A DNA stretch of 64,000 nt from Trileptium ribeirensis (taxonomy: Eukaryota > Nematoda > Enoplea > Enoplida > Thoracostomopsidae), in assembly GCA_030248225.1 (NCBI GenBank), contig JASANE010027959.1, forward strand, positions 1 to 64,000. The letters run 5' to 3'. The translations under genes were made by a program, and so were the position numbers. The notes below the pieces were generated by a model. It made no database searches and was not told the origin of the DNA. It was given only the letters and a program-made list of their open reading frames with translations. Position 1 is the first letter of the stretch, and each line of letters opens with the position of its first letter. Shown one piece after another: positions 10,161 through 25,100 of the stretch.

Positions 10161-13100
10161 GTAAGCTACATATGTGCTTTGGTTATAATTGGTAAGGTTT
10201 TTAGTTGTGAAAACCAATTCTAGCAATTATTGTAGCATTGACTGCTACATATGTTCGTTTTTATCTTTACCACATCCTGCCTATCCTAGTTTATATTATG
10301 CGGCCAGTGGCTATGTTTCATCGGACTCTATTGGTTGTACCATCCGCAAACTGGTCATCCTAGGACTTTTACATACGCCGTCTCACTCCGCCTTTCGTAT
10401 GGTCACTTCCGGCATGGTCGGCCTCAGGCGCTGCTGATTAGAATAGGTGAAAGGGAAAAAAACGGTGTTTCCACCGAGATTCGTTAACAAAGTCGTTGTC
10501 ACTCATAACTCATTTTCTGATGGATGGATTTAGATGAAAATTTTTGTTCAATAGCAATCACGATGACGATTTGCCTGTAGTTGAACGCGAACAACTCCGA
10601 CCTGGTCAAAATCGCAAAAGCAGGTTTTTAAGAATGCTTCGCCAAATTTGCCCATATATACGGGTACCAGTGTTTCGGAGCCCATATCTTGCGACACGGG
10701 CTTCGCATCGAAGAGAATACCATACAGGATCTGTTCATCGAGATATACAACTTTGCTGTCTCTTTTTTGGTATCAACACTCCGTGCGTCGCTGGAGCCCG
10801 AATATGGTTCGTAGATCCTTTGAAAAAAGATCCTTAGCTAGAAATGATCGATTTTTCAAATGTCGCCATGTTACTGTATATTTTTGTCCTACAACGAGTC
10901 TCTATTAGGTTGAATACAGTGCTTTTCTTTTTTAGATTCCATGCTCATACGAAAACTTTTCGTGATATTTCAAGGCTATACCCGTTTTTCAAAATGTAGT
11001 CTGTTTTAATTTTTTTTGTTACGTATATATTTCGCGCCTGGCTTCAAAAATGATTATATAGATTTCTTAACGCTGAATACAATTTATATATTTTGTTAAG
11101 TAGGGAGACGATCATGGGGGATTTCGACGGTTGGCTAGTCAGCCCAACTCACAGGTTACGATAATTCGAGTATATACCGTCGGGGTACGCACCAGGTTAT
11201 ACGACGTATTAAACTTTGGTCCATAGTTATGTAAAATCTTCAATTTTGACTGCGGAGTTAATTATAGTCAAAAGTCTGTCTTATCAGATAAACACAATTA
11301 CAGTCAGTCGTCGTTTAGCTAGACATAGTTTACGTTTCGTCGACATTTACAGCACGCTCTAATCACCCCAGTTCAGGCTACCATCCCCAGGTAAGGCCAG
11401 TTCTCTTTAGTTCTAACTGAGAATTTTACGTCCAACGTTGGTGTAGCTACTGATCATAACGCCAGCTCACTAATTGTGCGTTGAATAAACATATAGCTAA
11501 ATGGAGATTGTGTGTTGCAGTGGTGAAAGCTTTTAAATTCTGTCTGTGTGTGTGATCGGTCATAACTTGGGAACGACTTACCTATTTTAGTGATCTTGAA
11601 CTCCGAACCGGCATAGTCGATTTACCGTGTACATCCCCGATCGTTTTTTGATTACGGGTGTGGTCCTGGGGTGAAGGATCAAAATGTGTGTTTTTTGCTT
11701 CATTTTACTCCATTTTAGTACCCTTTCCGGAAGCAAGGTTATTTTTATCTTAACTTTCGAATTTTTTTCTCTGATAGATTTCATAGTATAATAATAAATG
11801 CCGATGCCTCCTTTTAAATTCCGTATGTGTGTGTGATAGGCCATAACTCGAGAACGACTTAGTCGATTTTAGTGACCTTGGGCTCATTCGAACCAGAGCG
11901 TTTTTTGATTTAGTGTGTGGTTCCGGGATCATGAATCAAAATGTGGGTTTTTTTGCACAATTTTAGTACCCTCACGGAAACAAGGTTATTTTATCTTAAC
12001 TTTCGAATTTTTTTCTCTGGTTAGTTTTATTTCATAGTAAAATAATAAATGCGATGCGCATTTTTTGTTTGTTCTTCGATTAAGGCTCCGGTTCTGGAGT
12101 TATCGGCTTGAGGTACGGGGGTATTGCGTCCCCATAGTTCCTCAACCCAAAATTCTGAAATTTTTTTCTGACGTCGTGGAAAGTTTCACTTGAGAATTTT
12201 CGGGCATGGGAAACTCATTGCCGCTGTTGGTTTTGCTGTGTGACATACGGTTCTATGGGTACGGGAGTATGGCGTCCCACGGTTCTGTATCAGAGGTCAA
12301 ATTTGGGGTTTTTACCCCATTTTATTATCCTTCAGGAAGCAAGGTTATAGTAGATTTGCCGTTTAGATCCCCAGCTGTTTTTTTATTTGAGGTCTGGTTC
12401 CGAAGTCAGGGGTCAAAGTATGGGTTTTTGCCCATTTTATTACACTTCGGTGGAGCAAGGTTATTTTTATCTTAACTTTCGATTTTTTCTCTCGTTGGAT
12501 TTTTCATAGTAAAATGACAAATGTCAATGCTCGTTTTATGTTTTTCGATTAAGGCTCCGGTTCTGGAGTTATGGAGTGTTTGGTATGGCGCCCCCATGGT
12601 TCCTCGACCCAAAATTCGAAATTTTTTCCTGACGTGCTGTGCGGCTGAAAGGTTTTACTTGATGCTTTTCAAGCGTGGAAAACTTATTACCGGTATTGCG
12701 TTTGCTGTGTGATATATTTTTTATGGGTACGGGAGTATGGCGCCACCATGGTTCGGGGTAAGAGGACAAGATTTTACACCATTTTAGTACTTTCACGGAA
12801 GCAAGGTTATTTTTATGTTAACTTTCGAATTTTTTCTCTGGTTGGTTTTAGCTCATAGCAAAATGATAAATGCTGATGCACATTTTTTTGTTTTTCGGTT
12901 AAGGCTCCGGTTATGGGGTTTGAGGTATGGCGCCCTCGTGGTTCCTCGAACCAAAATTTGAAAATTGGTTGTGACGTCCTGGGCGGCTGAACAGTTTCAC
13001 TTGGGTGGTTTTCGGGCGCATGGTAAACTCATTGCCGTTGTTGGTTTAGCCCGGTGACCCATGGTTGCATGGGTACGGGGGTATGGCGCCCGTGGGCCCA

Positions 13101-16100
13101 CTGTTCGAGGTCAGAGGTCAAATTGAGGGTTTTTACCTTATTTTACTACCCTTCACGGAAGTAAGGTTATTTCTATCTTAACTTTCGAATTTTTTTCTGT
13201 TGTTGGTTTTATTTCATAGCAAAATGATAAATCGCGATGTGTGTTTTTTTTTGTTTTTTGATTAAGGCTCCGGTTCTGGAATTATGGGGTTTGAGGTATG
13301 GCACTTTCGTTGTTTCTTGACCCTCGTGGAATGGCATGGGAAACTCACTGCCGGTGTTGATTTTGCTCTGCGACTCATGGTTCCATTTGTACGGGGGCAT
13401 GGGGCCCCCATGGTTCCTCTACCCAAAATTCCTAATTTTATTACCTGGGAGGCTATATATTACTCTATTTGTACTTGGGGGTTTTCGGGCATGGGAAACT
13501 CATTGCTGGTGTTAGTTTTGTTCTAACGTGTGTGGTATTGTGTACTATCGATATAGCATGTCGGCGTATGCTATCTATAGCTTATTGGCTGTGCACGCAA
13601 AAGGCGTAGGTGTACCTATGCTTCACTACATTCTGCAATCTCGATAGAATTCCTAGTAATTTTTATATTTTATTTGTTGCAACGGAGCGAGCGGAGTTTC
13701 CATTGTGGGCTCCGAGGTTTCGTTGGGTAAGGAATGCTAGGGGCTCTCAGGGGTCAGCTCGACACCACACAGTACACAATATATAGCCGAATCGCATTCC
13801 AAATACATATGAATTGAAAAATCAGGAGAACACATGGATAAAACTCTTGGGTGGAGGAGCCAAAATCTATGAGGTCGGCGGACAGGTTTTGGGTGTCGAC
13901 GCGGAGGGTTAGGGGTCGCCCCTTTGACATCTTGTAGAAACCTCCTGTGTGGTTACGGGGAGAATAATGAAATTTTCTTTTGTCTATCGCTGTCATTCAT
14001 AACTCATTTTTGGGTAGTTGGACTTCGATAGATTTTTTGTTCTATAACAAAAGTGATGACGATGTGCCCTTTAGTTGAACGTAAACAGCTCCAACTCCAT
14101 TTTCGGAATGAAAATAGCAAAAACGGGGTTTTAAGGGTTCGTTGCCAGATCTGGCCATACCATACAAGTGTTTCATAGTTCGTATATGGCGACACAGGCT
14201 TCGCATCAAAAAACTCATGCTGCGATGCAGAATCAGCTCATCGAAATTTAGAACTTACTGGCCACCACTGAACTGCAACGAGGTACCACTTCTTGTTCCG
14301 GTTGTGTCCGAATACAGCTCGTCGACCTTTGCCAGAAATATTGGGTTTTCAAACATAGTTATATTATTGCTTGTTTTATCTTGTAACAAGTCTGTATTAG
14401 GTTATCAAACACGGTGGATACAATGGCTTTGCTATATATATACAGTCAAACTTCATTACATTACACCTTTTCATGTGGTTTCAAGGGTTTATGGCTGACA
14501 AACAAGACTTCCAAAATGTTGTGTGTCTTCATTTTATTTGGTTATGTATGGTGTGCAAAGCATCAAGAATGGTCTTTATATAAGTTTTTCTAAACGTTTA
14601 ATGCAAAGATTTGCATATATAGTGTACACTGCGTATGGTTCGTGCCTTTTCATAAGTTATCAGTGGGTTAGGTCAATGGACCCGATCTCCATAAGATAGT
14701 CTGTCTTAAGTAGTTTGGTAAAGTGTTGCTACAGGCATCAAAAATGCTCTATATTTAGCTTTTTCGGCATGCTAAATTTGATTGATTTGTTATGTGAAGA
14801 CCAGCACACATATTTTATGCCTTTTCCGAGGTTTTCAATAGGTTTAGGCTTAATGAACCTCAGTTATAATATACATTTCGTCTTCAGAGAATGACATATT
14901 TATAGGTTTTCCGATACATAGAATGCAGGGAATAACCTCAACCGAAATTTACAGGAACCGGAACCTGCTCTTCGAAACTTACGTATAACAAGACAGATGA
15001 AAGAAGAAATGAAGATATAGTGGATTTAAAATGTATTAAAAAAACTTTTACGTTAAACTTAATGTATTGCGATGGCATTATTGCCTTTCTGTAACTTTAA
15101 AGATGCTGAGGAAGCTTTAACAATATTTATTTATCGATCAATATGTCGGTTTTTGGACACAGAGCAAAAATGTCTTCCACTATACGCCCTTGCGTATACT
15201 GCGTCAAATTCAATGCGCTTACAACGCATGGAACGTAGAATAAACACTTTCGCCCTGTCTCCAGTCGCCTCCCTTTACTACTCATACGTTTGTTACATGT
15301 TGTATAGGAAACTTGAAATTATTGGTTTTTATGATTCTAAGAGAAAATAATAGAAGGTAATTGTCTGATCAGTGGTCAGAGACACTGTTTAGGCTAATGT
15401 TGTGCAAACGCTGCCCATCAGTTAGATGATAATGATAACTTTTTAATCAGAATGCTTTAAATGAGACAAACTGCGATACTGCTCGCACAGCTCCAAGAAT
15501 GCAGTTCATTGCCAAGAAAACAGTTTGTCACCTGCGTTGCAGATAACGTTACTTTACTTCAATGTAGACTGATGTATATACAAAGCTTACAAGCGCACCG
15601 ACTGACGCTTGATGCAATTTATGTTAGCCAAGCTTAAGGCTAAGTACTTCTACATAATCCATACTCTGTTACCGAGTTCAGTGGGACTTGGATCGGTTTA
15701 ATTCGACCATACCCCGCAGATTTCTGAATGTGTAAAATAGCTGTTACAACCATCCACCTGGCTTTGTTGGTATCTTCTTTACCCTTTGCCGGAACCGCAA
15801 CTGGAACACGATTTTCGCCGGAACCGGAATTCCTATTATTCCCTGCGCGGATGGTTTGGTTATATAGAACAACACTAATACTTCTGTTGTTTTCAACGAG
15901 GTTTTAGTGTGATATATACAGCAAACAAAAAGCATGTTAAAGGTGGCTGTTCAAACATAATCACAACTTATAGATGAAACTATGCTCGCTCCTTTTCACC
16001 CTCGCTTGATAGGTGCTAGTATATACTGTATAACGCAGTCTGCCTAAATATCATGACACACATCACTGACCATTGGCATAGTTAAAAGCATATTATAATG

Positions 16101-19100
16101 TTTGTTTCATTTTTAAACGGAGCGAAGCGAAGCGTTTTTGTTTTCGTCAGAGGGGGAAAATTCGGTACTGTCTGTCTGTCCGTCCGTCGGTCCGTCCGTT
16201 GAACTCCTCAGTAACTACTGGGCCGATTTTAAAAACTTTTTTGTTTGAAAGGCCTAATATTGGACAGGTGCAAGACATATAGATTTTGTCAAAATTTGCT
16301 TTATTTAAATAGTAATTACCTAATTAGTTAAGCCTGTTAGCCTAGTTTTGGCTTAATTGCATATTTTTTAATAAATACTTAGTGTAAAGCTATTATTTTG
16401 GTGAACATACTACATCTCGCCGTGGTGATTGTGAATCTGGTGCTTATTTACTATTAGAGGAAGTTAAAGATGCTAATTACGTAGTTAATTAGCTTATTAC
16501 TAATTAATTGTTATATAATTAGCTAACTTTTTGAAAATTTTCAAAGTGCTCATAAATTAAAAATAAATTGCACCCGGGGGTTTTCTATGTCGCTGATCAC
16601 GAATATGACATTTCTGAGGCTCTAAAACCTGGTTGTATAAGCTAATTAGCTAGCTAATTAGGTAATTTTATGCAAATATTCAAATTACTTCAAAATTGCT
16701 AACTTGTTGAGCTCGGGGGTTTTCGATGTCGCTGATTATGAATATGTGGCTTTTAAAGCTCTATGATTTTATCATGGGTGATAATTAGGTAATTAGTTAT
16801 ATAGATAATTATTTGATGCCACTAATTAGCTAATTTCTTTTAGCTAGCGAACTTTTTGTATGGTGGATTAGACATCAGTTGCCTAAAACGTGATACTTAT
16901 TATAAATTGATTAAATAGTTGAAGCACATACACACACAAATAAGATACCAAATACTTTGGCTGTGGCTTCGTTCACGTTTTGCAGTTTATTACGTTTACT
17001 AGTTGTAGGCCAAGTTCAAGGAAAAAGGATCGGAGTTAGCGAGTGAACAGATCGAGCAGGTACGCTGCTTAATTACCACTCTCAGAGTCAATTATAGAAA
17101 GATGTATATTTCCGTGTATTAACGCTTCATGGACGTCGTGAAGGACAAAACGCACAGATATATTTTAAATTTACTTAAATATATATTGCTGAATGTAGTT
17201 AAAGGGATAGATTTATTTGCAGAAACAGTATCCTAGTTTCTGGATCAGTTGGCGCTATTTTGCAAACGCGTCTATTGCTTCAGGGTTTTCTTTTCTTCAT
17301 GTAGTTATCAAATGGTTTCTGGTTGTGCCTATTTCTATGTGCTTGAAGCGTCATCGCATCGGAAGGCCAGCAATTCGTCTGAGGCATCGCATTTAAAAAA
17401 GATTTCGAGCTGCCGATTATCGCTGCTACATAGCCTCCACGTTTTCGTACATGTGGTCAATTACCAAAAACTCAAGGGGTAACAACGATTTTTGTACTTA
17501 GTTGTGCATAGAAAAGGGCCGCTAGTCACCTGAAGCACCACATTAAAAGATTTCGATGTGCCACATAGCCTCCACGTCTACCTATGTATGGGAATTTGCA
17601 GCCTTGTAACCTTTTTCGGATGTCGGGTCGATTACCAAACTCACAGGATATATTAAGGGGATCACTGTGATTTATTAACTTTTGATGTGCAAGCAACACC
17701 AAATCCAAAACTTCTATATACCCAGTCCCATAGTATATTATTTTTAACGATCAACCAAAGTAATGTCAGTTTAGTTTTTTCCCGCATGAATAATTTTGTA
17801 TTTAATACAACGTTGAATAAACTTTAGCCGCGGCGGCGGATTGAACTAAATTGTTTTGGTGAGAGTCTCAGACATTATCTAGTACGCTATTTAGGAGCTG
17901 TTGTTCGGTTCCTTGAGAAACTTCAAAAGCAAGTGGACAATAATGCACGTGCTTAGTGCATTGCATTGTATTGTAGACTATTACACACGAGTGTCTCTAT
18001 GCGAGAAATGGTTAATTGAGCGCTAGTCTTAATTTTTTAAATCCCTTCCCTCATGAATCATTCTGTATTTTGCACAATGTTGAGCAAACTTTTGCCGCGG
18101 CTGCGCATTTAACCTAGATCGTTTCGGTGAGACCCTTGGATGTTAGCCACTGCGCCATATAGGAGCTGTTGCTCGTTTCCTTAAGGAACCTCTCAAAGCT
18201 ACCGAACAAAAATGCACTTGCAAATGCATGCCGCACGATTAGCGCATTGTGTCACAATGTACGCTGTTACACACGAGTGGCTATGCGGTAAGGGGTTAAT
18301 TATAACTTTTCTGTGCTTTCTTTAATGATTGGAAAATATTTCTGTTAACTTAAGCTAACGTCAAATTTGGAGCAGTTTCGTGGAAGCCTCGAAGATTTCG
18401 CGGCAAACCATCGCAACGAAATTCGACGCAATCCTGTTTTCCGACAACAATTTCAGGAAATGTGCGCGTCTATTGGTGTTGACCCACTTGCGTGTAGGCA
18501 TTTTTGTGTTTGTGTACAAATCTGTCAATGAATATTGGTTTGTGTATGTAGATGTATTTTGTCGTGATGCTCAAAAGAAATCTATTGCCATAGGCTTTAT
18601 ATGACGCTTAATGAAGCATAATTGTCCAAAATCTTAAGTATAAAAAGCCTTTAAACACTCAAAGTATTCCAAGAAAAATAAGTTGTGCTGACATCTTTAC
18701 GACTAACTCGAAGTTAAGTTTTTGGATCGTGGTTAGATATTTCTTTACAACGAAGTGTTGGCGTGTTTCGTAACTATGCAATGCTGCTTTCCTGCAAAAA
18801 CTATTACAAAGATATTGAATCATTCGATAGTTTAGTAACGGCTTTTGTTTATAGATCTTGTCCATTTTGTGTGTGTACTATGAAATATATTCTTGTTCAT
18901 ATGCCAACAACTTTTTACTCTCAGAGTGTGTGACTAATACGAAAGTATTCAAATATTCAATATTTTATTAACTGATTTTGTTAAAAGACCACGTGTGTTA
19001 GTGTATTACGAAGTACATTCTTGTTCATAGTATCAAAATCTGTTTTTATTCTCAGAGTATATTTTAGCTGGTAAAGGTTTTTGGGCCGAAAAACTTGGTG

Positions 19101-22100
19101 TTGGCGACTTTTATTACGAACTTGGCGTTCAAATTGTTGAAATTTGTATGGCAACAGCTCACTTAAATGGTGGTATGTGCGTTTTTGTAACTGTTTGAAC
19201 GTTATTTTGTGTTCTCACAAGTTTGAAATATTATATTTAAGGGACGGATTAACCAAAATGTTACCAAAAAATGTATAGTTTTTATTTAGCTTGTGTGAAT
19301 ATGAAATTAGCTTGCATCCACTGACCATCCTGCGTTATTTTGTAAAAATTTGCGCCACAGAACGGTTTCTAGTCAAACGAAAATAAGCTATGTTCTGCTC
19401 GCTAATATAAAATATTCTTTGTCACAAAATTTTTGTCGCTTTTGAAATAAGCAAGGTTATGCTCTTTAATAAACAAGTGATAAACGTTGAAGACTGATTC
19501 GTTCATGACTTAACAGTTAAGAGTAAACGTTATTGAACAATATTTGCTGTTTGTAATTAAATTTATCGTCTTGTAGTAAACCAAATCGAATTTCTTATCT
19601 TTTACGTAACTATGAATGTGGTTTCAGCATGGCTATTGAAATATAATCAGAGTTTAGTTTGGAAAGATGCGTTCGATATTTTGCGAAATACGTATACACG
19701 TGTTTTTTTGTGGTAAAGACACTGCTACGCATTATTGAGATTACTCGGAAATCAATGGCCGTCAACTATTACATGCATATGCCGTATTAGTTTCTCTTGT
19801 CTAATCATCTGCAATATACATGTACAAATGATAAGAGGGTGTTGAAGTAAACAAAATAATAATTTCTGCCGAGCTACGGAAGAAGGGTGTGACTCCGAAA
19901 TATTGAAAATTCGGATTTGAGATGTAGCTATGATAAAATCTTGTATAGGTTTCGAATTTGCAGTCTATTTTGACGTATATCCATTTCATATGAAGCTACG
20001 CTGGTGTTCTGTCTGGAGAAAAAACTGTTTCTCCATCTGCGCAACGCAAGAAAGCCGTATCTTGATGTTGGATAGAGTTACGGCATTTTATTTAGAATCA
20101 AACAAAAGCAGAAAAGCTGTAACTCCAATTTGAAACAGAAAGCAGTTTTTAAACGTTTGACTCTTGTTCAGCATAAAATGGAAAATGAGTATTTCCGGAT
20201 TTCAGGCTGCCATCGAACAATATTGGATTACACAATACGGTAAAAGAGATCTAATAGCTAGAAGTTCACAAATTCACATGCCGTCGTCACCTTATCACAG
20301 AAAAGTAATTTTTGGCCTAGAATTGGCTGTTTTAGTCATTTTTAGTTTGATCAAAAATATAACCGAATACGTCGGCCCCAAGTTGTCCTTCTTGGCCCTA
20401 AAATATCCTTCTTCCGTCTCCAAGATATCACCACGGAATAGCGTCGACAAATCATTTTCGACCGAATTCAGTATTTTTAGCCATTTCAGAACGTTTCGTC
20501 AAAAATGCTCGCTCTTTATCGACACCAAGATGTCCCTCCCTCGACCCCAATATGTCATCTCCTCAATACTAGGATGATTCGTGACACTAGTTTTTGCATT
20601 TTAATGTTACTGACAAAATCATTCTTGTCCGAACTACCAATTTTTTGCCGTTTTGAAACTTTTGGTCTAACAATATTACGTCTGATTGTTTACCTCATGG
20701 TATCCTTCCTCCGATCCTAAGATGTTCATCTACCACGTTTACTTTGCAGTTTTAATGTTTTGATAAGCCGTTTTCGCCCGACACCCAATTTTGAGAAGCA
20801 TGAGGTTAGGTAAACGTATGTCGTGGTTAAGCAAAATACAAGTACCCACTTCCTACAAAATTTGGAACTCTTCCTGCGAATTCCTAGAAATTCCAGCCCC
20901 GTAGAACAAATACAATTCCAGGAATTTTTGAATGTACGGTGGAAATTTTACAAATTTATCACTTCACCTGTTTTATTTTCAGATCTGGTTTCAACTGTTC
21001 GACGTCGGAATTAAACCTCAGGAAACGGACATAATAGCAGAGATGTCTTCGCTAGATATATTTCCTTTATAATAAATATTGTGATGCAGAATTTTATTAT
21101 ATATCGTTTCCCGCGCTCACGATTTTCTATTTATGGTGGAAATCGTGGCAAAATGACATTAAAATTGATTGAAAATGCTAAATTTTCTATAAAATTCTTA
21201 TTTGATTTTGTCGGCAGGCTCTCTAGTTTTTCCAGTTTTCTGCTGTTCCAAATATAAATTTAATTATATAACGGGAGCGGAATGTGTGGTTTTGTTAAAA
21301 TACAGAAACTTCACCTCCTCAGCACTCCATGTTTAGTTCCACGGCGAGTCATGACCATTTTTCTAACAAAGTGATAGTATATTGTAACAAATTGTTCGTT
21401 GTACGGCAATATCAAAAATGAGGACTCTCGCTTTGTGTAATCATTAATTGTTACGGCTAAAAAACCAGAAAGGGTTTGCCTCTTTTTATAGTCTTTTTGT
21501 ACCCTTATTGCCTATATATAATATTAGGCTGATCCCATCAGAAAGAAGTCATTGAATGCCTTTGTGAAGCAGGAAAAAAGAGGCTTTGTAGAATCCATTC
21601 GCTGACGTTATAGAACAACGTAGCAGCGTGGGTGAGTACCGAAACTTTTACAACTAGAAAAACGCGTGTGTGGATGGTCAAATGCCCATGTAATATGGTT
21701 AGGGATACCAGGAGGGAGTGATAACAAGCCTTGAGGAGCAGATAAACAGCTAAAAACACCTACAACAACTACTTAAAGAAGAGCCTCCAAGAAACTCAAT
21801 CTCTCTAGACGAGATGCCGACAACTGGCTTGTACAATACCGAAGAGCACTCGCGATCGCCAACGATTCCAGAAATTAAAAAAGCCGCTGGACTAGATGGG
21901 ATTATATATCTGTGTTTTTTCTCGGAGATACAACTTCTTGTCTTGCAAATCTTAAAATGAAAAATTTACATTTAAATTAGCTCTAGTTGTAGCTTTTCTA
22001 CGTTGTAAATGCTATCGCAGCAAAAACCACTATTTGCTGTATCGAAAAGATTTACATCTAAATTGTCTCAAGTTATAACTTTTATACGTTGTGAATGCTA

Positions 22101-25100
22101 CAGGAGCCAAAACCAAAATTTGCTGTAACTCCGACTCGAAATAATGCCCGCTTAGAGGAATAGAGCCAAAATGTTAGCCCTAAATAGAAGACGCTGGTTT
22201 ACTATACAAAATTTTGTGTCGAAATACACTTCAATTAATTTATATAGACTAAAAACTATGTATTTTTCTCAAAAAAATTTTTTTGGAGTTGCACCGTTTT
22301 TCCGTAGCACCTCAGATTTGATTTAATTGGGCAGGTTTTAGTATCGTTTGTATATGTTTAGGAATTATAACGATATCGGAGCTACAAAAACGGTTACAAA
22401 GATCGCGCAGCAAAACCAGAAAAGAAGATATTTCAAGGTGAGATTTTTTTGAGCAAAGATCGACTGCAGTAACTCCTAATAAATTTTTGAGTACATTATT
22501 TATGTAAAAACATCGTTTTCAAGTTCATGTTATTCTGGTTTTTAGAATAAAAATAGAACTAAATGTCAGTGAGCAAGCGTAACCGATTTTATTCGGATCC
22601 GGGACTGTAAGTTTTAGCAGAACTGGAATTGGTGTTATCAAAACAATAAACAAAAAGGAATTATTATCTAGTATCACGAAAGCGAAGATGAAACGTAAGG
22701 AGAGTGGTTTCATTATATATATGTCGCTTCCAAGATGTATGGTCTACCAGTGATGGGGTTGTCCGTCGGTTATAAGGAAAGTATTCAGGATTGGACATCC
22801 CTGTCAACGTTTTTAGAGTGTCTTTAATATCTAGTGTGTCTCTTTTTATTAATTATGACGGTTATGCCTTTAAAAGAAGCAGGGCTTAGCTAGTCAAACG
22901 TGTCGAGGTTTATAACTTAACCGAAGTTATGTGAGCGTAGCCAATAAGCGTGTTCGCGAAGCACCAAAATAGCGAAGCTAGGGAAGGCAAAGAAAGCAAT
23001 ACCATAGCTGCCTTTGATCACACAACCACATAACCTAATATTTATACCGCGCTCCCTTTGATCACACAACCACATAAACTAATATTTATACCGCATTTAA
23101 ATAAGCAATACATAACCAAACAAACGAAGACAGACTACATTTTGAAAACTACTTCTACCAGACTGCTAAATTTTACTAGTTACAGGCTATATACCATAAG
23201 GCATTAATAAGCTAGCTACGAATTTTTTGAAAGGCTAAATCTTCAATTCTAATCTAGCACGTATTTTGGTGTATATTTGAAGTACAATTATAGTAGCTGG
23301 ATGACGGGTGTACTTGCATAGCAATTAAAAAACACTTTGACGTGAGCATTTAGCAGCTTTTGTAAATACAAAGATAATATTATGCTTGGATATTGTTTGC
23401 ACTTTATTGTTCATTTAGTGATGACATATTACGTGCAATCGACAAATTAAAAGTGTTTGGAACCGGTTTTAAAGCCATTCCAATGTCGTCGGTGGCTGGC
23501 AGTAGCACACCGGGCTCAACTAAAGATGGTTGGCTCGTGCAGAGTGTTCCCGGTGAGCTTAATATGGATCACACGCGGGTGCTTCATGTTAGCCAGGTAC
23601 ATTTGGCAGATTTTTTTTTGCGAATGGATTATGTAACATTTCATACTGCTTACTGTTTGCTTTCATGTAAACCTTGATATAGTTTAAAATCATACCTTTG
23701 TATCATGTCTCAAACAGTGTGTTAAAACTTGCGTTACGACAAGTCAAACTTCATATTAAACCATAAAGCAAATTTTTTAAGAAAATGTACTGCTATTAAA
23801 ACGAAACGAGTCGAGTTTCCACCAATAGTTTTACTAGCCGCAAAAATCTGTCTTAATTATTATCAAAAGTTTGCCTTACCAGATAAGCACAATTACAGTC
23901 GGTTTTTTAGTTAGGCATAGTTTACGTTTCGTGGACATTTACAGCACGATCGAATCGCCCCAATTCAGATGAACTGGCTACCATCCCCAGGTAATGCCAG
24001 TTCTCTTTAGTTCCAACTAAGATTTTTACGTCCAACGCTAGTGTAGTTACTGATCAGAACAAATTGAGCGTTAAATAAATAGCTATTGTATTGTGCTAGA
24101 TCATAATCAGAACGTAGTGTAACGTAGTGGAGATTGTGTGTTACGGGGATGAAAGCTTTTAAATTCCGTCTGTGTGTGTGATAGGCCATAACTCGGGAAC
24201 GACTTAGTCGATTTTAATGACCTTGGGCTCATTCGAACCAGAGCGTTTTTTGATTTGGTGTGTGGTTCCGGGATCGTGAATCAAAATGCTGGTTTTTTGC
24301 CTAATTTTAGTACCCTCACGGAAACAAAGTTATTTTATCTTAACTTTCGAATTTTTTCTCTAGTTTTATTTCATAGTAAAATAATAAATGCCGATGCGCA
24401 TTTTTTCTTTGTTCTTCGATTAAGGCTTCGGTGCTGGAGTTATCGGTTTGAGGTACGGGGCTATTGCGCCCCCATGGTTCCTCAACTCAAAATTCGGAAA
24501 TTTTTTTCTAACGTGCTGGGCGGTTCAAAAGTTTCATTTGATGTTTTTCGGGCGTGGAAAGTCATTGCCGGTATTGTTTTTGCTGTGTGATATATGGTTC
24601 CATGGGTACGGGGGTATGGTGCCACCATGTTGCGGGGTAAGAGGTCACAATTTTTACCCCACTTTAGTACTTTCACGGAAGCAAGATTTTTTATGTTAAC
24701 TTTCGAATTTTTTTTCTCTGGTTGGTGTAATTTCATAGCGAAATGATAAATGCCGATGCGCGTTTTTTTTGTTTTTCGATTAAGGCTCCGGTTCTGGAGT
24801 AATGGGGTTTGAGGTATGGCACACTCGTGGTTCCTCGACACAAAATTCGAAAATTTGTTCTGACGTCCTGGGCGGCTGAAAAGTTTCACTGGGGGGGGCT
24901 TCGAGCATGGGAATCTCATTGCCGGTGTTAGTTTTTCTCTGCGACTCATTAGTTCCATGTGCGCGGGGGTATGGCGCTCCCATGGTTCCTCGACCCAAAA
25001 TTCCTATTTTTATTGTGACGTCCTGGTAGGCTGATAGCTTGCACTTGGCGGCTTTTCGGGTATGGGAAAGTTACTGCCGGTGTTAGCTTTGTTCTAACTT

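Noticed and set aside
20164..20577. 137-codon frame in the SNF8 intron
   Set aside because: No domain; overlaps weak direct repeats and does not supply the missing SNF8 segment in any usable phase.
20981..21050. Candidate missing SNF8 exon after TTTTCAG
   Set aside because: Translations (LVSTVRRRN then stop, or an alternative frame) do not match the conserved LITLEEL-type segment and no donor fits.
24482..24958. 158-codon minus-strand frame and similar frames at 55023-56703
   Set aside because: Arise from open frames inside S1 satellite monomers; repeated identically with the repeat and not gene-like.
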